Of a DNA stretch of 64,000 nucleotides, positions 48,416 through 57,728 are shown in pieces. Source of the DNA: Collinsella stercoris DSM 13279 (GTDB lineage Bacteria > Actinomycetota > Coriobacteriia > Coriobacteriales > Coriobacteriaceae); contig NZ_CP085935.1 of the NCBI RefSeq assembly GCF_020735465.1, positions 558,001 through 622,000 on the forward strand, read 5' to 3'. The position numbers and the translations under genes are program-made. A model generated the notes under the pieces. It ran no database searches. It saw only the letters and a program-made list of their open reading frames with translations, and had not been told where the DNA came from. Each line of letters begins with the position of its first letter. The stretch's first letter is position 1.

Positions 48416-50191
48416 TTATTCACCGGACGTCTTGTATAGCTCAAGGGCCTTCTTGAGGTAGGTCTTGCCGTAACGGTAGTAGATGTGGGACCACTCGCCG
48501 ACGTCCTCGCCCTCGGCCTCCTTGAGCAGCGCCCAGGCGTACCAGCACCATCCGGCCATGCCGACCTGGCCCAGGTTGTGTCGCCATTCGGCGTCGGTGG
48601 GCGTTCGTCCGAAGTAGTGGGCGAGCGCGCGGGCCATTTCCTCCTCGGAGAGCTGCTCGCAGACGCAGAACGTGCCGAAGTCGTTGGCGTAGTCGCTCAT
48701 GCCGGCGTACTCCCAGTCGATGAGGTCGACGTGTCCGTCGCGGGACACGAGGAAGTTGAGGCCGAAGAAGTCGTTGTGGCAGAGCACGGGCGCGCCGCCG
48801 TCTGCGACGAGCAGGCCGTTGAGCTCGGTCGCCCAGGCCTCCATCTCCCAGTAGTCGGGGACGTCGATCCGCCCCCTGTCGAGGATGGCCCGCTCATAGC
48901 CCTTCCCCTCTTCGTAGAAGCTGAAGGAGCGGCCGACGGCGGCGCCGGATTCATGGAGTTCGCGGGCCATCTGCATGGCGCGCGCAAGCTGTGTGTCGTC
49001 ATGGGAATCGAGGTTCTTGGCATCGGTGACGAACTTGGAGACCTTCCATCCGCGGCGGGGGTTCTCGAAGACGAAGGTGCTATCGAGGCCGAGAAGCCTG
49101 GCGGTTTGCAGCGCCTCGTGCTCAGCCTCGCGGTTGACGATCAGCTCGGTGCCGACGCCGGGGTGCCGGTATACCCATTCGCCGTCATCGGTCGCGAAGT
49201 GGCACGAGAGGTTGGTGAGGCCCTGCTTGAGCGGGTAGACGTCACGGATCTCGGACTTATCGCATCCAAGTACTGCGACGATGTTGTCGAAGATCTCGCT
49301 GTCGAGGTTCTCGAGGAACAGCGGGTCGAACCCGCGCAGCTCGTCGAGGGAGTCGAACTCGTTGATGACGCCGGGGGCGAATTTGCGGATCCTCATGTCG
49401 AGCTCGGGGAGATGCTCGGCGTACAGGTCCTCCCAGAGCTTGTCGCGCGTCTGGGGCAGGTCGTACTCGGACTCGAGGATCTCGCGGAAGCGCGCCGAGA
49501 ACGCCCGGTCGAAGTACGCGGGCCCGAGCATGTACCAGGCGTCCGAGCCGCCCACGCGCACCCCGGTGATGCGCCCGTGGGCGCCCGTCTCCAGGCACCA
49601 CTCGCCGGTCGGGCCCTCGGAGTACTCCGCGGAGTAGCACGCCTTCCAGACGTGGCTGTCGAAGGGGTTCTCCGTGAAGTAGTTGTCCGAGGAGCAGATG
49701 TAGGTGTTGCCGAGCAGCTCGCGGACGAGCATGAGCGACGAGTTGTTGTTGCGCTCGGCGTATTCGCGGTTCACCACGACGTCGACGCCGAATTGATCCT
49801 CGAGGTAATAGAAGGATTCCTTCTTGTAGCCTACGACGACGATGATGTTCGTGATCCCGACTTCCTTCAGCTGCTTGATCTGGCGTTCGATGAGAACCTC
49901 CCCGCGGACCTTGAGGAGGCCCTTGGGGCGCTCGTAGGAGATGGGCGCGAAGCGCGAGGAGAGGCCTGCGGCGAGGATGACGGCGTTGTCGACGGCGTGG
50001 GGCCTCAGCGCCGCGAGCCCGGCGGGGGTGGGCCGTCCGTCCTCGACGAGCCCGAGCTCCGCGCACTCGCGCATCGCCCCGTTGACCGTCGCCAGGCCGA
50101 GGCCGGTCCGCGCCGAGACCTCGCGCTGCGTGAGACCGGATTCGAGATGAAGCGCATTCAGAATGCGGAATTGGTTATGGGTGAGTTCCAT
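48416..50191 (-). CDS. Winged helix / LicC-like nucleotidyltransferase / LicA-like choline kinase fusion
   Basis: The 591-residue protein has three parts. Residues 1-60 form a winged helix (LTQREVSARTGLGLATVNGA). Residues about 65-290 are a nucleotidyltransferase (AVILAAGLSSRFAPISYERP, KGLLKV) like LicC, which makes CDP-choline. Residues about 320-591 are a choline/ethanolamine kinase fold with the Brenner motif CHNDFFGLNFLVSRDG and DLIDWEYAGMSDYANDFG, like LicA. One chain could thus phosphorylate choline, activate it and regulate its own gene. I chose ATG 50191 (MELTHNQF) with GGGG upstream; the frame is open further 5' without similarity. Confidence 0.9.
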   Translation of the reverse strand: MELTHNQFRILNALHLESGLTQREVSARTGLGLATVNGAMRECAELGLVEDGRPTPAGLAALRPHAVDNAVILAAGLSSRFAPISYERPKGLLKVRGEVLIERQIKQLKEVGITNIIVVVGYKKESFYYLEDQFGVDVVVNREYAERNNNSSLMLVRELLGNTYICSSDNYFTENPFDSHVWKACYSAEYSEGPTGEWCLETGAHGRITGVRVGGSDAWYMLGPAYFDRAFSARFREILESEYDLPQTRDKLWEDLYAEHLPELDMRIRKFAPGVINEFDSLDELRGFDPLFLENLDSEIFDNIVAVLGCDKSEIRDVYPLKQGLTNLSCHFATDDGEWVYRHPGVGTELIVNREAEHEALQTARLLGLDSTFVFENPRRGWKVSKFVTDAKNLDSHDDTQLARAMQMARELHESGAAVGRSFSFYEEGKGYERAILDRGRIDVPDYWEMEAWATELNGLLVADGGAPVLCHNDFFGLNFLVSRDGHVDLIDWEYAGMSDYANDFGTFCVCEQLSEEEMARALAHYFGRTPTDAEWRHNLGQVGMAGWCWYAWALLKEAEGEDVGEWSHIYYRYGKTYLKKALELYKTSGE

Positions 50192-50290
50192 GCTAGCCCC
50201 TTGTGTTCGGATATTTAATAAATCAGATAATAACAGAACACAATGTTCATGTTCTGAAATCTTCTTTCTTGAACATAATTCGAACAAATT
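50192..50290 (-). promoter_or_regulatory. Promoter and operator region of the licC/licA-like gene
   Basis: On the minus strand TTGTGT and TATTAA with a 17-bp spacer form a promoter. Overlapping it is a palindrome CAGAACA-9-TGTTCTG (50234-50256) with an inner GAACA-CAA-TGTTC. A further GAACA half-site lies near 50281 and another near 50203. The winged helix of the encoded protein is the obvious candidate ligand. Confidence 0.55.
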
Positions 50291-50601
50291 GAATGGAGGA
50301 GTTTCGGAGGGTGGGTGTCGTCTGGCGACATAGCTGGAATTGCCTGGATTAACGTTCGGGATTCCTAGTGGTTTAAAATAGCCTGCACGGCAAATGCGAA
50401 CTGTTTGTAAATCAGGCTTTGCACTTGAAGCCTGATGAGATGAAAAAACTTCATGCACGATTGGCTGAAAAGTTATGCGGGTGACCTACAAAGGCAATAG
50501 ATACGAGCTCACATTGTTGAGCGGAATGGTATTCAAGCTCAGGCAGTTGTGGTTTCCGATGAGGCGAATAGCCAGAGCTGTGCGGCGGACGATTTTGGTA
50601 T

Positions 50602-51357
50602 GGGGCTTGCCTAGTTTAGGGGCCGGAAAGGCTCTAGAATTAGGCCATGAGCAGCAAGAAGGCACCGAAGAACAAGTACGTCAAAAACTCGCACCTCTCG
50701 GAGCGCAAGTTCAGGGAGCTGCTGAGGCTCTTCTGCGCCGATGTCACGGCGCTCTCGGCGGCCTCCCTGACGGGCCTCAACCGCAACACGGTCAACCGCT
50801 ACTACGGCATGCTCCGCGTCCGGATCGCCGAGATTTGCGAGGCCGACAGCCCCTTCGATGGCGAGGTGGAGGCCGACGAGAGCTACTTCGGGGCCAGGCG
50901 GGTGAGGGGCGTCCGGGGGCGCGGGGCGCGCGGCAAGACCATCGTCTTCGGGCTGCTCAAGCGCGGCGGCAGGGTCTACACGCGGATCGTGCCGGACGTC
51001 ACCAGAAGGACGTTGATGCAGGTCATCGAGGGGAAGGTGTCCAAGGACTCGACCATGTACACCGACGGGTTCGCGTCCTACGACGGCCTGGTGGACTGGG
51101 GCTACCGCCACCACTACCGCGTGCGCCACCGCGAGAACGAGTTCGTCGAGAGGGGCAACCCGGGAAACCACATCAACGGCATCGAGAGCTTCTGGGGCTA
51201 CGCCAAGAACAGGCTGGTAAAATACCAGGGGATACCCAAGGAGGACTTCTACCTCCATCTGAAGGAATGCGAGTTCAGGTTCAACATGCGGGGGCGGGAC
51301 ATGTACAAGTTCATGCTTCGAGAGCTCCGCGAGAGGCCCCTAAACTAGGCAAGCCCC
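50602..51357 (+). mobile_element. IS1595-family insertion sequence with 8-bp target duplication
   Basis: Perfect 23-bp terminal inverted repeats (50602-50624 and 51335-51357, starting GGGGCTTGCC) flank one transposase gene. The direct repeat TTTGGTAT occurs on both sides (50594-50601 and 51358-51365). The element is 756 bp and looks intact and recent. Confidence 0.93.
50647..51348 (+). CDS. IS1595-family transposase
   Basis: The 233-residue DDE transposase (ISXO2-like domain) has an N-terminal helix-turn-helix (ALSAASLTGLNRNTVNRYY), the DDE block EVEADESYFGARR, TMYTDGFASYDGL with the second aspartate, and HINGIESFWGYAKNRLVKY with the final acidic residue. No truncation is seen. Confidence 0.93.
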   Translation: MSSKKAPKNKYVKNSHLSERKFRELLRLFCADVTALSAASLTGLNRNTVNRYYGMLRVRIAEICEADSPFDGEVEADESYFGARRVRGVRGRGARGKTIVFGLLKRGGRVYTRIVPDVTRRTLMQVIEGKVSKDSTMYTDGFASYDGLVDWGYRHHYRVRHRENEFVERGNPGNHINGIESFWGYAKNRLVKYQGIPKEDFYLHLKECEFRFNMRGRDMYKFMLRELRERPLN

Positions 51358-52048
51358 TTTGGTATTAAGGGGCTGGTTGGTAACGCTTCTGGTCTTCATT
51401 TCCATTGGTGCCGTCGTTCTATCGGCGATGGTTGCGTTGGGTTACTTGGGGCCGGAGTCGTCAATAACGGAATTCGTCCTTATGCTCCTTGGATCGGTTC
51501 TACTGCTTACGATTAAAGAAACTCGAGATAATGCTGCTTGGAGAAGAGCGGTGCTTGTTGAGCAGTGGAAGCATTATGCAAGTTGCCGCGGTTCTCTCAA
51601 TGCGAATTTGTACAAGCTGTTTCATGCGTTGGGACTAAGAGTGGACCACTGGGACATGCTTGCTTCGCGTGAGAACCTCGAAAGGGCGTTGTCGGACGCG
51701 ACATGTTCCGATGTGTCTGTGGACGACAATGCATTGGAGGAGGCCACTTGTTCCATTTTCGATATTGTGGAGTGCTATATCGACCTTTCGATCAAAAACG
51801 AATGGATTGATTGGGACGGCGACGAAGCATCGTTCATCTTTGAAAGCTGCTTACCAAGATCGCTTACCGTTGTTCGGAGTAGCTCAAAAGAAGGGTTTGA
51901 AGAGAGGAAACGTTCTCTGAGTGGGCTTTCGGACGACCTGCTGCGCTTCGTGGCAATCCTGCGGCGGCCGTGGAGATATCCGGTGGACGTTGCTCATGAC
52001 CAGTTGCTTGAGAAATATCTTGAGCGCCACGGCGTGCGGTTGGGGTAG

Positions 52049-52425
52049 TTTCTTGCGCGAAGCGGATTGGGCCTGACGGATTCCCTCGGGCGCCAGGAGT
52101 ACGTTGAGCTCGCTGCTCCGGTAGCAGCTCCTGTTGTCGTTCGTCGCCCACTCAACGACGATGTCCAGGTCGACGAAGAAGGCCAGACGCGAGCCGTGAA
52201 GGAGCCAGCTGTGCCCTTAAAATGGCGTCGTTATTCAATCCGACTGGTATCGGTCGTCAATTCCAGTGGCCTTGCGCTGCCAGCGCTATGCCCGCTATGC
52301 ACTCGTGTATAAAAGCCCTTGTGGGGTTGAGGGTAGTGTCCCGAAAGTTGGTGTAGACGCCTAGAATCACAACCGTATTCTAGCCCAACATCTAGGCCGC
52401 CCTCCTCCCGATCGGGTTGTCGGCG
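52049..52425. other. Region between the split gene and the IS21 element, with a possible IS256 remnant
   Basis: No credible complete gene lies here. At 52331-52360 the sequence GTGTCCCGAAAGTTGGTG resembles terminal repeats of IS256-type elements and may be a relic. A minus-strand stretch around 52070-52200 reads as an open peptide (LAFFVDLDIVVEWATNDN) without start or partner and could be a gene remnant. Confidence 0.35.
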
Positions 52426-52510
52426 TGTGTTTAGTCAATAGCTTTTGAGCAGAATGGTCATCGGAATTTGAGCAGCTTGCGCACCCGCCCTGCGCACCTT
52501 TTCTGAGCAC

Positions 52511-53254
52511 CTACCCCTCCTGCATGAGCGCGTTTCGCACGCGGTAGGACTCGCCGCGGAACTGGACGAGCCTCCCGTGGTGGACGATCCGGTCGATGAC
52601 CGCCGCGGCCATCTGGTCGTCCCCGAACACCGCGCCCCATCGGCTGAACTCCAGGTTCGTGGTGATGACCACCGACTGCCGCTCGTATGCGTCGGCGAAC
52701 ACCTGGAAGAGCAGTCGCGCGCCGTCGGGGTCCAGCGGCAGGAAGCCGAGCTCGTCGATGACGAGCAGCCTCGCGCGGCCGATGAGCGCGGCCTCGCGGT
52801 CGAGGCGCCCCTCGTCGCGGGCGCGGCGCAGCCGCATGACGAGCGACGACGCGGTGAAGAAGCGGGCCTCCAGCCTGCGCTCGCACGCCAGCATGCACAG
52901 CGCCGAGGCCATGTGCGTCTTGCCGGTTCCGACGTCCCCCATCAGCACGAGGTCCTCGCGGCGCTCGAGGAACCCCAGCGAGGTCAGGTCCTCGCGCCCG
53001 AGCCCCTCGGGCCACGAGACCGCCGCCCAGTCGTACCCGTCGAAGGTCTTCGGCGCGGGCAGCGCGCAGCGCCGCAGCAGCGTGGCGCGCTTGGAGGCCT
53101 CCCTGCTCGCCCGCTCCGCCTCGAGGTGGCCCGCCAGGTACTCCACCTGCCTCGGCGTGCCGAGCTCCGACCACTCCTCCAGCACCGCCGTCGTGAGCGA
53201 GCACGCCCTGCCCGCCTCGACCACCCTGCGGGCGAGGGCCCCGTTAGCGGCCAT
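52511..53254 (-). CDS. istB: IS21 helper ATPase IstB (outer element)
   Basis: The 247-residue AAA+ protein has Walker A LMGDVGTGKTHMASAL, Walker B LLVIDELGFLPLD and VVITTNLEFSRWGAVFGD, typical of IstB. It overlaps the istA fragment upstream by 11 bp, as in intact IS21 operons. It closely resembles the IstB at 61651-62421. Confidence 0.93.
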   Translation of the reverse strand: MAANGALARRVVEAGRACSLTTAVLEEWSELGTPRQVEYLAGHLEAERASREASKRATLLRRCALPAPKTFDGYDWAAVSWPEGLGREDLTSLGFLERREDLVLMGDVGTGKTHMASALCMLACERRLEARFFTASSLVMRLRRARDEGRLDREAALIGRARLLVIDELGFLPLDPDGARLLFQVFADAYERQSVVITTNLEFSRWGAVFGDDQMAAAVIDRIVHHGRLVQFRGESYRVRNALMQEG

Positions 53255-53563
53255 CGCCGACCGCCCCCCTCAGGAACCCGTCGTAGACCGACAGGTCCGC
53301 GCCGCCGCGCTCCCCGGAGCCGGCGGCGATGCGCCTGGACAGCACGTCGACGGTCGCGTCGTCGGGCACGCGCCCGCCCTCGACGACCCGCTCCGCCGCG
53401 AGGCAGGCGGCCTCGAACCCGGAGGCGGCGCCGGCCCTGCCGATCGCCCTGAGGGTCTGCCTGCGGCCCGCGCCGTCCATCCGGTCGATGCCCGCGACGA
53501 GCGCCTCGGGCATGTCGCGCCTGATGGTCGACTCGCCGAAGGCCCGCGGCCTGGCTGTGTTCG
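53244..53563 (-). pseudogene. C-terminal fragment of IstA (outer element)
   Basis: About 105 residues (ARPRAFGESTIRRDMPEALV onward) align with the last part of the complete IstA at 62405-63877 (ARPGAFGESVIRRDMPEALL). The N-terminal part is on the far side of the inserted IS21 at 56032-57105. About 30-35 residues between the two pieces are missing, so the insertion was accompanied by a small deletion or rearrangement. Confidence 0.8.
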
Positions 53564-53689
53564 CTAACATAGTTTTCGACACTTCGCTCAGCAGGGTTTC
53601 GACACTTCGCTCACGGCCACGCTGACCATCCCCCAAGGGGCCTATCTTTGCTGTTGTCCCGAATACGGCAAAGGAGGCCCGGAAGGGAA

Positions 53690-55168
53690 ATGATCAGCAT
53701 GGACAAGATCGATTCTATACGCAAGAGGTACAGGCGGGGAGAGAGCGTGGCGTCGATAGCCCGCGACCTGCAGGTGTCCAGGGATACGGTGTACAAGTAC
53801 GCCAGGATGGAGGACCTGTCTCCGAAGATGCCGGTGAAGAAGGAAAAGCGCCCGAGCAAGATGGACAGGTGGGCGCCCTACGTCGACCAGTGGCTCGAGG
53901 ACGACATGCGCGAGAACAGGAAGCAGCGCCACAGCGCCCATCGCATATGGCAGAGGCTCACCCAAGAGCTCGGCGCCGACGTGGCGGAATCCACGGTGAG
54001 GCGCTACGTGCACCTCGCGAAGCAGAGGATGCACGAGGGCGCGGAGCAGTACCTCGACCTCGAATGGCCTGCAGGCGAGGCCCAGGTGGACTTCGGGTTC
54101 GCCGATTTCGTCGCGAGGGGCACCCGCATGCAGCTGCCGTACTTCGTGATGAGCTTCCCCTACTCCAATGTCGGGCTGATGCAGGTGATGCCCGGGCAGA
54201 ACAGCGAGTGCGTCTGCCAGGGGATGGAGAACATCTTCGAGTTCGTCGGCGGCGTGCCCACCGCGGTCATGTTCGACAACGCCACGGGCGCCGGCAGGCG
54301 GATCGCCGACACGATACGCCTGGCCACGCTCTTCAAGGCGTTCTCCGCCCACTACGGCTTCGAATACCGCTTCTGCAACCCCCGGGCGGGGCATGAGAAG
54401 GGGTCCGTGGAGAACAAGGTGGGCGCCCTCAGGCGCGCCCTGCTCGTGCCGGTCCCCAGGGTATGGAGCATGGACGGCTACAACTCCCGCCTGCTTGAGA
54501 GGTGCATGGCGCTCTCCAAGGGCAAGGAGCACTGGAGGAAGGGAGAGGGCGAGGACGTCCTGTTCCACGAGGACGCCTACGCCTTCCTGGCGCTGCCGGA
54601 GCATCCGTTCTCCTGCGTCACCTACAGGCGCGCCGTCGCCGACAAGAAGGGCAAGGTCAGGGTCGACGGCAGGCATTGGTACTCCACCTCCCCCGAGTAC
54701 GCCGGCCAGGAGATGATCGTGGGGCTCCATGCCGCCAAGGTGACCATAGCGGACCGCGACGGCACCGTGGTGGCCGAGCACGACAGGGCCTACGGCGACG
54801 CGCCGACCGACACCACCGACCCGGCCTCGCAGCTGCCGCTGCTGTGCAACAAGCTCAGGGGCTGGCACGAGAGCAAGGTCAGGGCGAACCTGCCGGACGG
54901 CCTGAGGGGCTACATGGACGGCCTCGACAGGAGGGGGCTGGGCGACGCCGCGAGGGCCCTGCGCGACCAGTGCGCCGAGAGCGGCTGGGACGGCGCCGTG
55001 GAGGCCGCCGAGGGCTCGCTTGAGCGCTGCGGGCGCATCGACAGGGCCGCCATGTCGCTGGCGGCCAAGCGGCAGGCGACGGGATCGATCAGCTACGACG
55101 ACGCGGTGGACCTGGCCGCCTACGACAGGCCTCTGGAGGCGAGGCGCCATGCGCACGAGGGTCGATAG
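53690..55168 (+). CDS. istA: IS21 transposase IstA (inner element)
   Basis: The 492-residue transposase has an N-terminal helix-turn-helix (ESVASIARDLQVSRDTVYKY) and an rve-type DDE core: AQVDFGFADF, VMFDNATGAG, and HEKGSVENKVG with the glutamate. ATG 53690 has GGAAGGGAA upstream. It overlaps istB by 20 bp. Confidence 0.92.
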   Translation: MISMDKIDSIRKRYRRGESVASIARDLQVSRDTVYKYARMEDLSPKMPVKKEKRPSKMDRWAPYVDQWLEDDMRENRKQRHSAHRIWQRLTQELGADVAESTVRRYVHLAKQRMHEGAEQYLDLEWPAGEAQVDFGFADFVARGTRMQLPYFVMSFPYSNVGLMQVMPGQNSECVCQGMENIFEFVGGVPTAVMFDNATGAGRRIADTIRLATLFKAFSAHYGFEYRFCNPRAGHEKGSVENKVGALRRALLVPVPRVWSMDGYNSRLLERCMALSKGKEHWRKGEGEDVLFHEDAYAFLALPEHPFSCVTYRRAVADKKGKVRVDGRHWYSTSPEYAGQEMIVGLHAAKVTIADRDGTVVAEHDRAYGDAPTDTTDPASQLPLLCNKLRGWHESKVRANLPDGLRGYMDGLDRRGLGDAARALRDQCAESGWDGAVEAAEGSLERCGRIDRAAMSLAAKRQATGSISYDDAVDLAAYDRPLEARRHAHEGR

Positions 55169-55961
55169 GGCCGGCCTGGACTCCCATGTCCGCGACCTGG
55201 CGCGCCAGATGTTCTTCTCCAATGCCGCGATCGACGCGTTCCTCGAGGGGGCCAGCGCCTCGGACGCCAGGGCGGTGGAGGCGCTGCTCTCCGAGGAGCT
55301 CGAGAGCCGCGCGCGCAACAAGAGGAAGAGGCTGCTGAACAGGGCGCGCTTCCCCAAGATCAAGTCGTTCGGGGGCTACGACTTCTCCCAGGTGTCCTTC
55401 CCGGAGGGCTACGGCCCCGAGGACCTGAAGTCGCTGAGGCTCCTCGATTCGGCGGAGGGGTTCGTGTTCTACGGAAAGACCGGCAGGGGCAAGACGCACC
55501 TGGCGACCGCCATAGGGGTCAAGGCGGTGTCCGGAGGCAGGTCGGTGAGGTTCCACTCCACGGCCGACCTCGTGATGCGCCTGGAGCGCGCCCAGGGCGA
55601 GGGATCGCTCGATCGGGCCCTGCGGGACGCCACAAGCGCCGACCTGGTGATACTGGACGAGTTCGGATACGTGCCGATCGACGTGGCCGGCGCGAGGATA
55701 CTGTTCCAGGTGGTGTCGGACTGCTACGAGAGGCGCAGCCTGATCGTCACGACCAACATCGAGTTCTCCAAGTGGGGCACCGTCCTGGGCGACGACAAGC
55801 TCGCCGCGGCCATGATCGACAGGATCGTCCACCACTCGAGGCTCATCGAGTTCCTCGGCTCCAGCCATCGCATGGACACCGCCCTGCTCTTCGGCGAGGA
55901 GGGCTCACAGGAATGCGACGGCGTGAAGGGAGGCGATGCGGAAGGCACGGAAGGCAAGTAG
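55149..55961 (+). CDS. istB: IS21 helper ATPase IstB (inner element)
   Basis: The 270-residue AAA+ protein has Walker A FYGKTGRGKTHLATAIG, Walker B LVILDEFGYVPID and LIVTTNIEFSKWGTVLGDD. I chose ATG 55149 inside the end of istA. It is only distantly similar to the other two IstB proteins here, so the inner element belongs to a different IS21 lineage. Confidence 0.92.
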   Translation: MRTRVDRAGLDSHVRDLARQMFFSNAAIDAFLEGASASDARAVEALLSEELESRARNKRKRLLNRARFPKIKSFGGYDFSQVSFPEGYGPEDLKSLRLLDSAEGFVFYGKTGRGKTHLATAIGVKAVSGGRSVRFHSTADLVMRLERAQGEGSLDRALRDATSADLVILDEFGYVPIDVAGARILFQVVSDCYERRSLIVTTNIEFSKWGTVLGDDKLAAAMIDRIVHHSRLIEFLGSSHRMDTALLFGEEGSQECDGVKGGDAEGTEGK

Positions 55962-56031
55962 ATGTAGGCAACAATCAGCTCACGGGGACGGTCGGCCTAT
56001 CCTCGTGAGCGGAGTGTCGATTTTCGACAGA

Positions 56032-57105
56032 TCATTCTGTCGATTCGGACTTGACTGAATGCACCAACAGCTCGCGGGAGTGCCAGGCCGGCCCGGCCAC
56101 GTACTCGCGGCCGTCGACCGTCACGTAGCCTCGCTTGTCGGCGCGCGCCCGCACCCACCTGACAGCGTCGAAGGGGTCCGCCGGAAGCGCGGCCATCGCC
56201 GCGAGGTCCTCGGCGAGCGCCTCTGTAACCGGGCGCCCGTCGCGGCAGGAGGAAGCCGCGTTGAGCCGCGCGCAGCCGGCTTCGAGCATCCCGTCGGGCT
56301 CCTCGAGCGCGCCGACCGAGGGCACCGGGACGAGCAGGTTGCGCCGGATGAAGCCGACGGCGTTCTCCACGGAGCCCTTCTCGTTGCCGGAGTAGGGGTC
56401 GCGGTAGCGGCTCGCGCACCGGTAGTGGGCTCGGAACAGGGAGAACGGATGGGACTCCGTCACCTCGCCCCGCGACATCCGGCCCGCCTCGGTGGCGTTG
56501 TCGAGAACGAGCGCCGCCGGCGCGCGCCCGATCTGCCCGAAGGTCCGCGAGAGGCCCTCGCACATGCACTCCGAGCGCTGGGACATGCAGGCCCGGGCGT
56601 AGCGGGCGTCGGGGTGCGGCAGCGAGACGACGAGCAGCTTGAGCGCGAGGCGCTCTCCGGCCACCACGGCCTCGAAGTTGCCGTAGTCGACCTGCGCGGT
56701 CCCCGGTGCCCACTCGAGCTCGAGACAGCCCTCTTCGGCGCCTTGGCGGTGAGAGTTTCGCCACTCGCGCACGTGGCGTCGCGCCGTGGAGTAGGAGCCC
56801 TTGTAGCCCCTCTCCGCGACCAGCCGGTCATAGATGCGCTTCGCGGTATGGCGCTGCTTGCGAGGTGCGCCCGAATCGGCCTCGAGAACGGCATCGATCC
56901 ATGCGGCGTCGTCGGGTCCGAGTGCGCGGCGCGCCCTCGACCTCGGCTCCGGCGCCGCGGGCGACATGTCGGCCATATCGGCGTATTTGGCGACGGTGTT
57001 GCGGCTCAGCCCCAGCCTCCTCGCGATCTCCGCCCGCGGGACGCCCACGGCGTCCATCTCACGTATATCATTGATTTCATCCAGGGGCACGGTCATCTCC
57101 TCCAT
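56032..57105 (-). pseudogene. N-terminal fragment of IstA (outer element)
   Basis: The 357-residue frame has the helix-turn-helix (VPRAEIARRLGLSRNTVAKY) and the DDE core (AQVDYGNFEAVV, LVLDNATEAG, NEKGSVENAVGF) but stops at the border with the inner IS21, shortly after GPAWHSRELLVHSV. A full-length relative at 62405-63877 has about 130 further residues. A second in-frame ATG at 57096 is an alternative start. Confidence 0.85.
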
Positions 57106-57728
57106 CCTTTCCGGGCGGGTCCGTCCAAAGCCTTCGCCCGGAAAAACAATACGGCGAGGGCCGCGCCCCTGGTTCTTGGGGTGCGGCCCTCATGATCAAA
57201 ATGCTCAATTCTTAATGCGCACGGTGCTCAAATCCCGGCGCTCATTCGGACCAGTTCTTATTGCACATCAACAACGCCGATCATTCCTCTCTGGCCCTCC
57301 TCACGTCGTAAGCCGAGGCAACGACATTGTTGGGCCGATTGCGGGTGGTCGGCGTGCCCATGCTCAAAGCCGAAAGAATTTCGTGCTCAGGCCCGAAACT
57401 TTCCGACGCTCAAACCCGCAACTTCGAGGCTATCAAACACAGGTGACCAGGAACGGGTCTATGGAAGCGCCGTTCGTGCCGGTACGGAAACGGCGGACGA
57501 GGCGATACGTAAACCGCGAAACGACCTGTACCCGCGACGCGAAATAATCAGTGGCGCTACATGAATGCGATACGGGCTCGTGACGTCGTGAATCGTAACG
57601 ATGTTTATCATTGAAACGGGCAAAGATAAAAGGCAATCTTGTCTAATAACTGCAAATTCAGCATCTATAATGAATAAAAACCAAACGCATCGTAGGCTCT
57701 AACTAAGTTGCATGGGAGGGTGCTGAGT
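57106..57728. other. IS21 end and AT-rich upstream region of the defence pair
   Basis: The stretch 57146-57196 has a GC-rich inverted repeat (AGGGCCGC and GCGGCCCT) upstream of istA. From there to 57441 are the GCTCAAA-type IS21 end repeats. After 57442 the sequence becomes AT-rich, and a TATAAT at 57666-57671 is a plausible -10 box 58 bp before the AAA gene start. Confidence 0.5.

Larger units (their letters stand above)
50475..52048 (+). pseudogene. Membrane-protein gene split by an IS1595-type insertion
   Basis: Reading 50475-50601, removing the IS and one 8-bp duplicate, and continuing at 51366-52048 restores a single frame of about 269 codons (the join codon TTA uses one base from the left and two from the right). 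The restored protein starts MRVTYKGNRYELT, has two membrane segments (LVTLLVFISIGAVVLSAMVA and ITEFVLMLLGSVLLLTI) and a soluble C-terminal domain. I do not recognise the family. The right-hand part alone could still be translated from TTG 51359 near the IS edge. Confidence 0.8.
53565..56040 (+). mobile_element. Inner IS21-family element (ends approximate)
   Basis: Plus-strand istA and istB lie between the two halves of the outer istA. Two direct copies of TTTCGACACTTCGCTCA (53574-53590 and 53597-53613) mark the left end, and an inverted related copy (TGAGCGGAGTGTCGA, 56006-56020) marks the right end. Exact termini could not be set by eye. Confidence 0.75.
52426..57441 (-). mobile_element. IS21-family element interrupted by a second IS21
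   Basis: Both outer ends start with TGTGTTT (52426-52432, and reversed at 57435-57441), followed by several TTTGAGC/GCTCAAA repeats, as expected of multiple transposase sites in IS21 ends. It encodes istB (52511-53254) and istA in two parts (53244 to about 53563, and 56032-57105), all on the minus strand, with a plus-strand IS21 in between. No matching target duplication was seen at the TGTGTTT ends. Confidence 0.7.

Noticed and set aside
48485..50218. A 577-codon plus-strand frame opposite the LicC/LicA fusion
   Set aside because: It has antisense composition only, while the minus strand shows clear HTH, nucleotidyltransferase and kinase motifs.
52067..52312. An 81-codon plus-strand open frame
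   Set aside because: It has no ribosome site, no family pattern and lies in a region with IS remnants.
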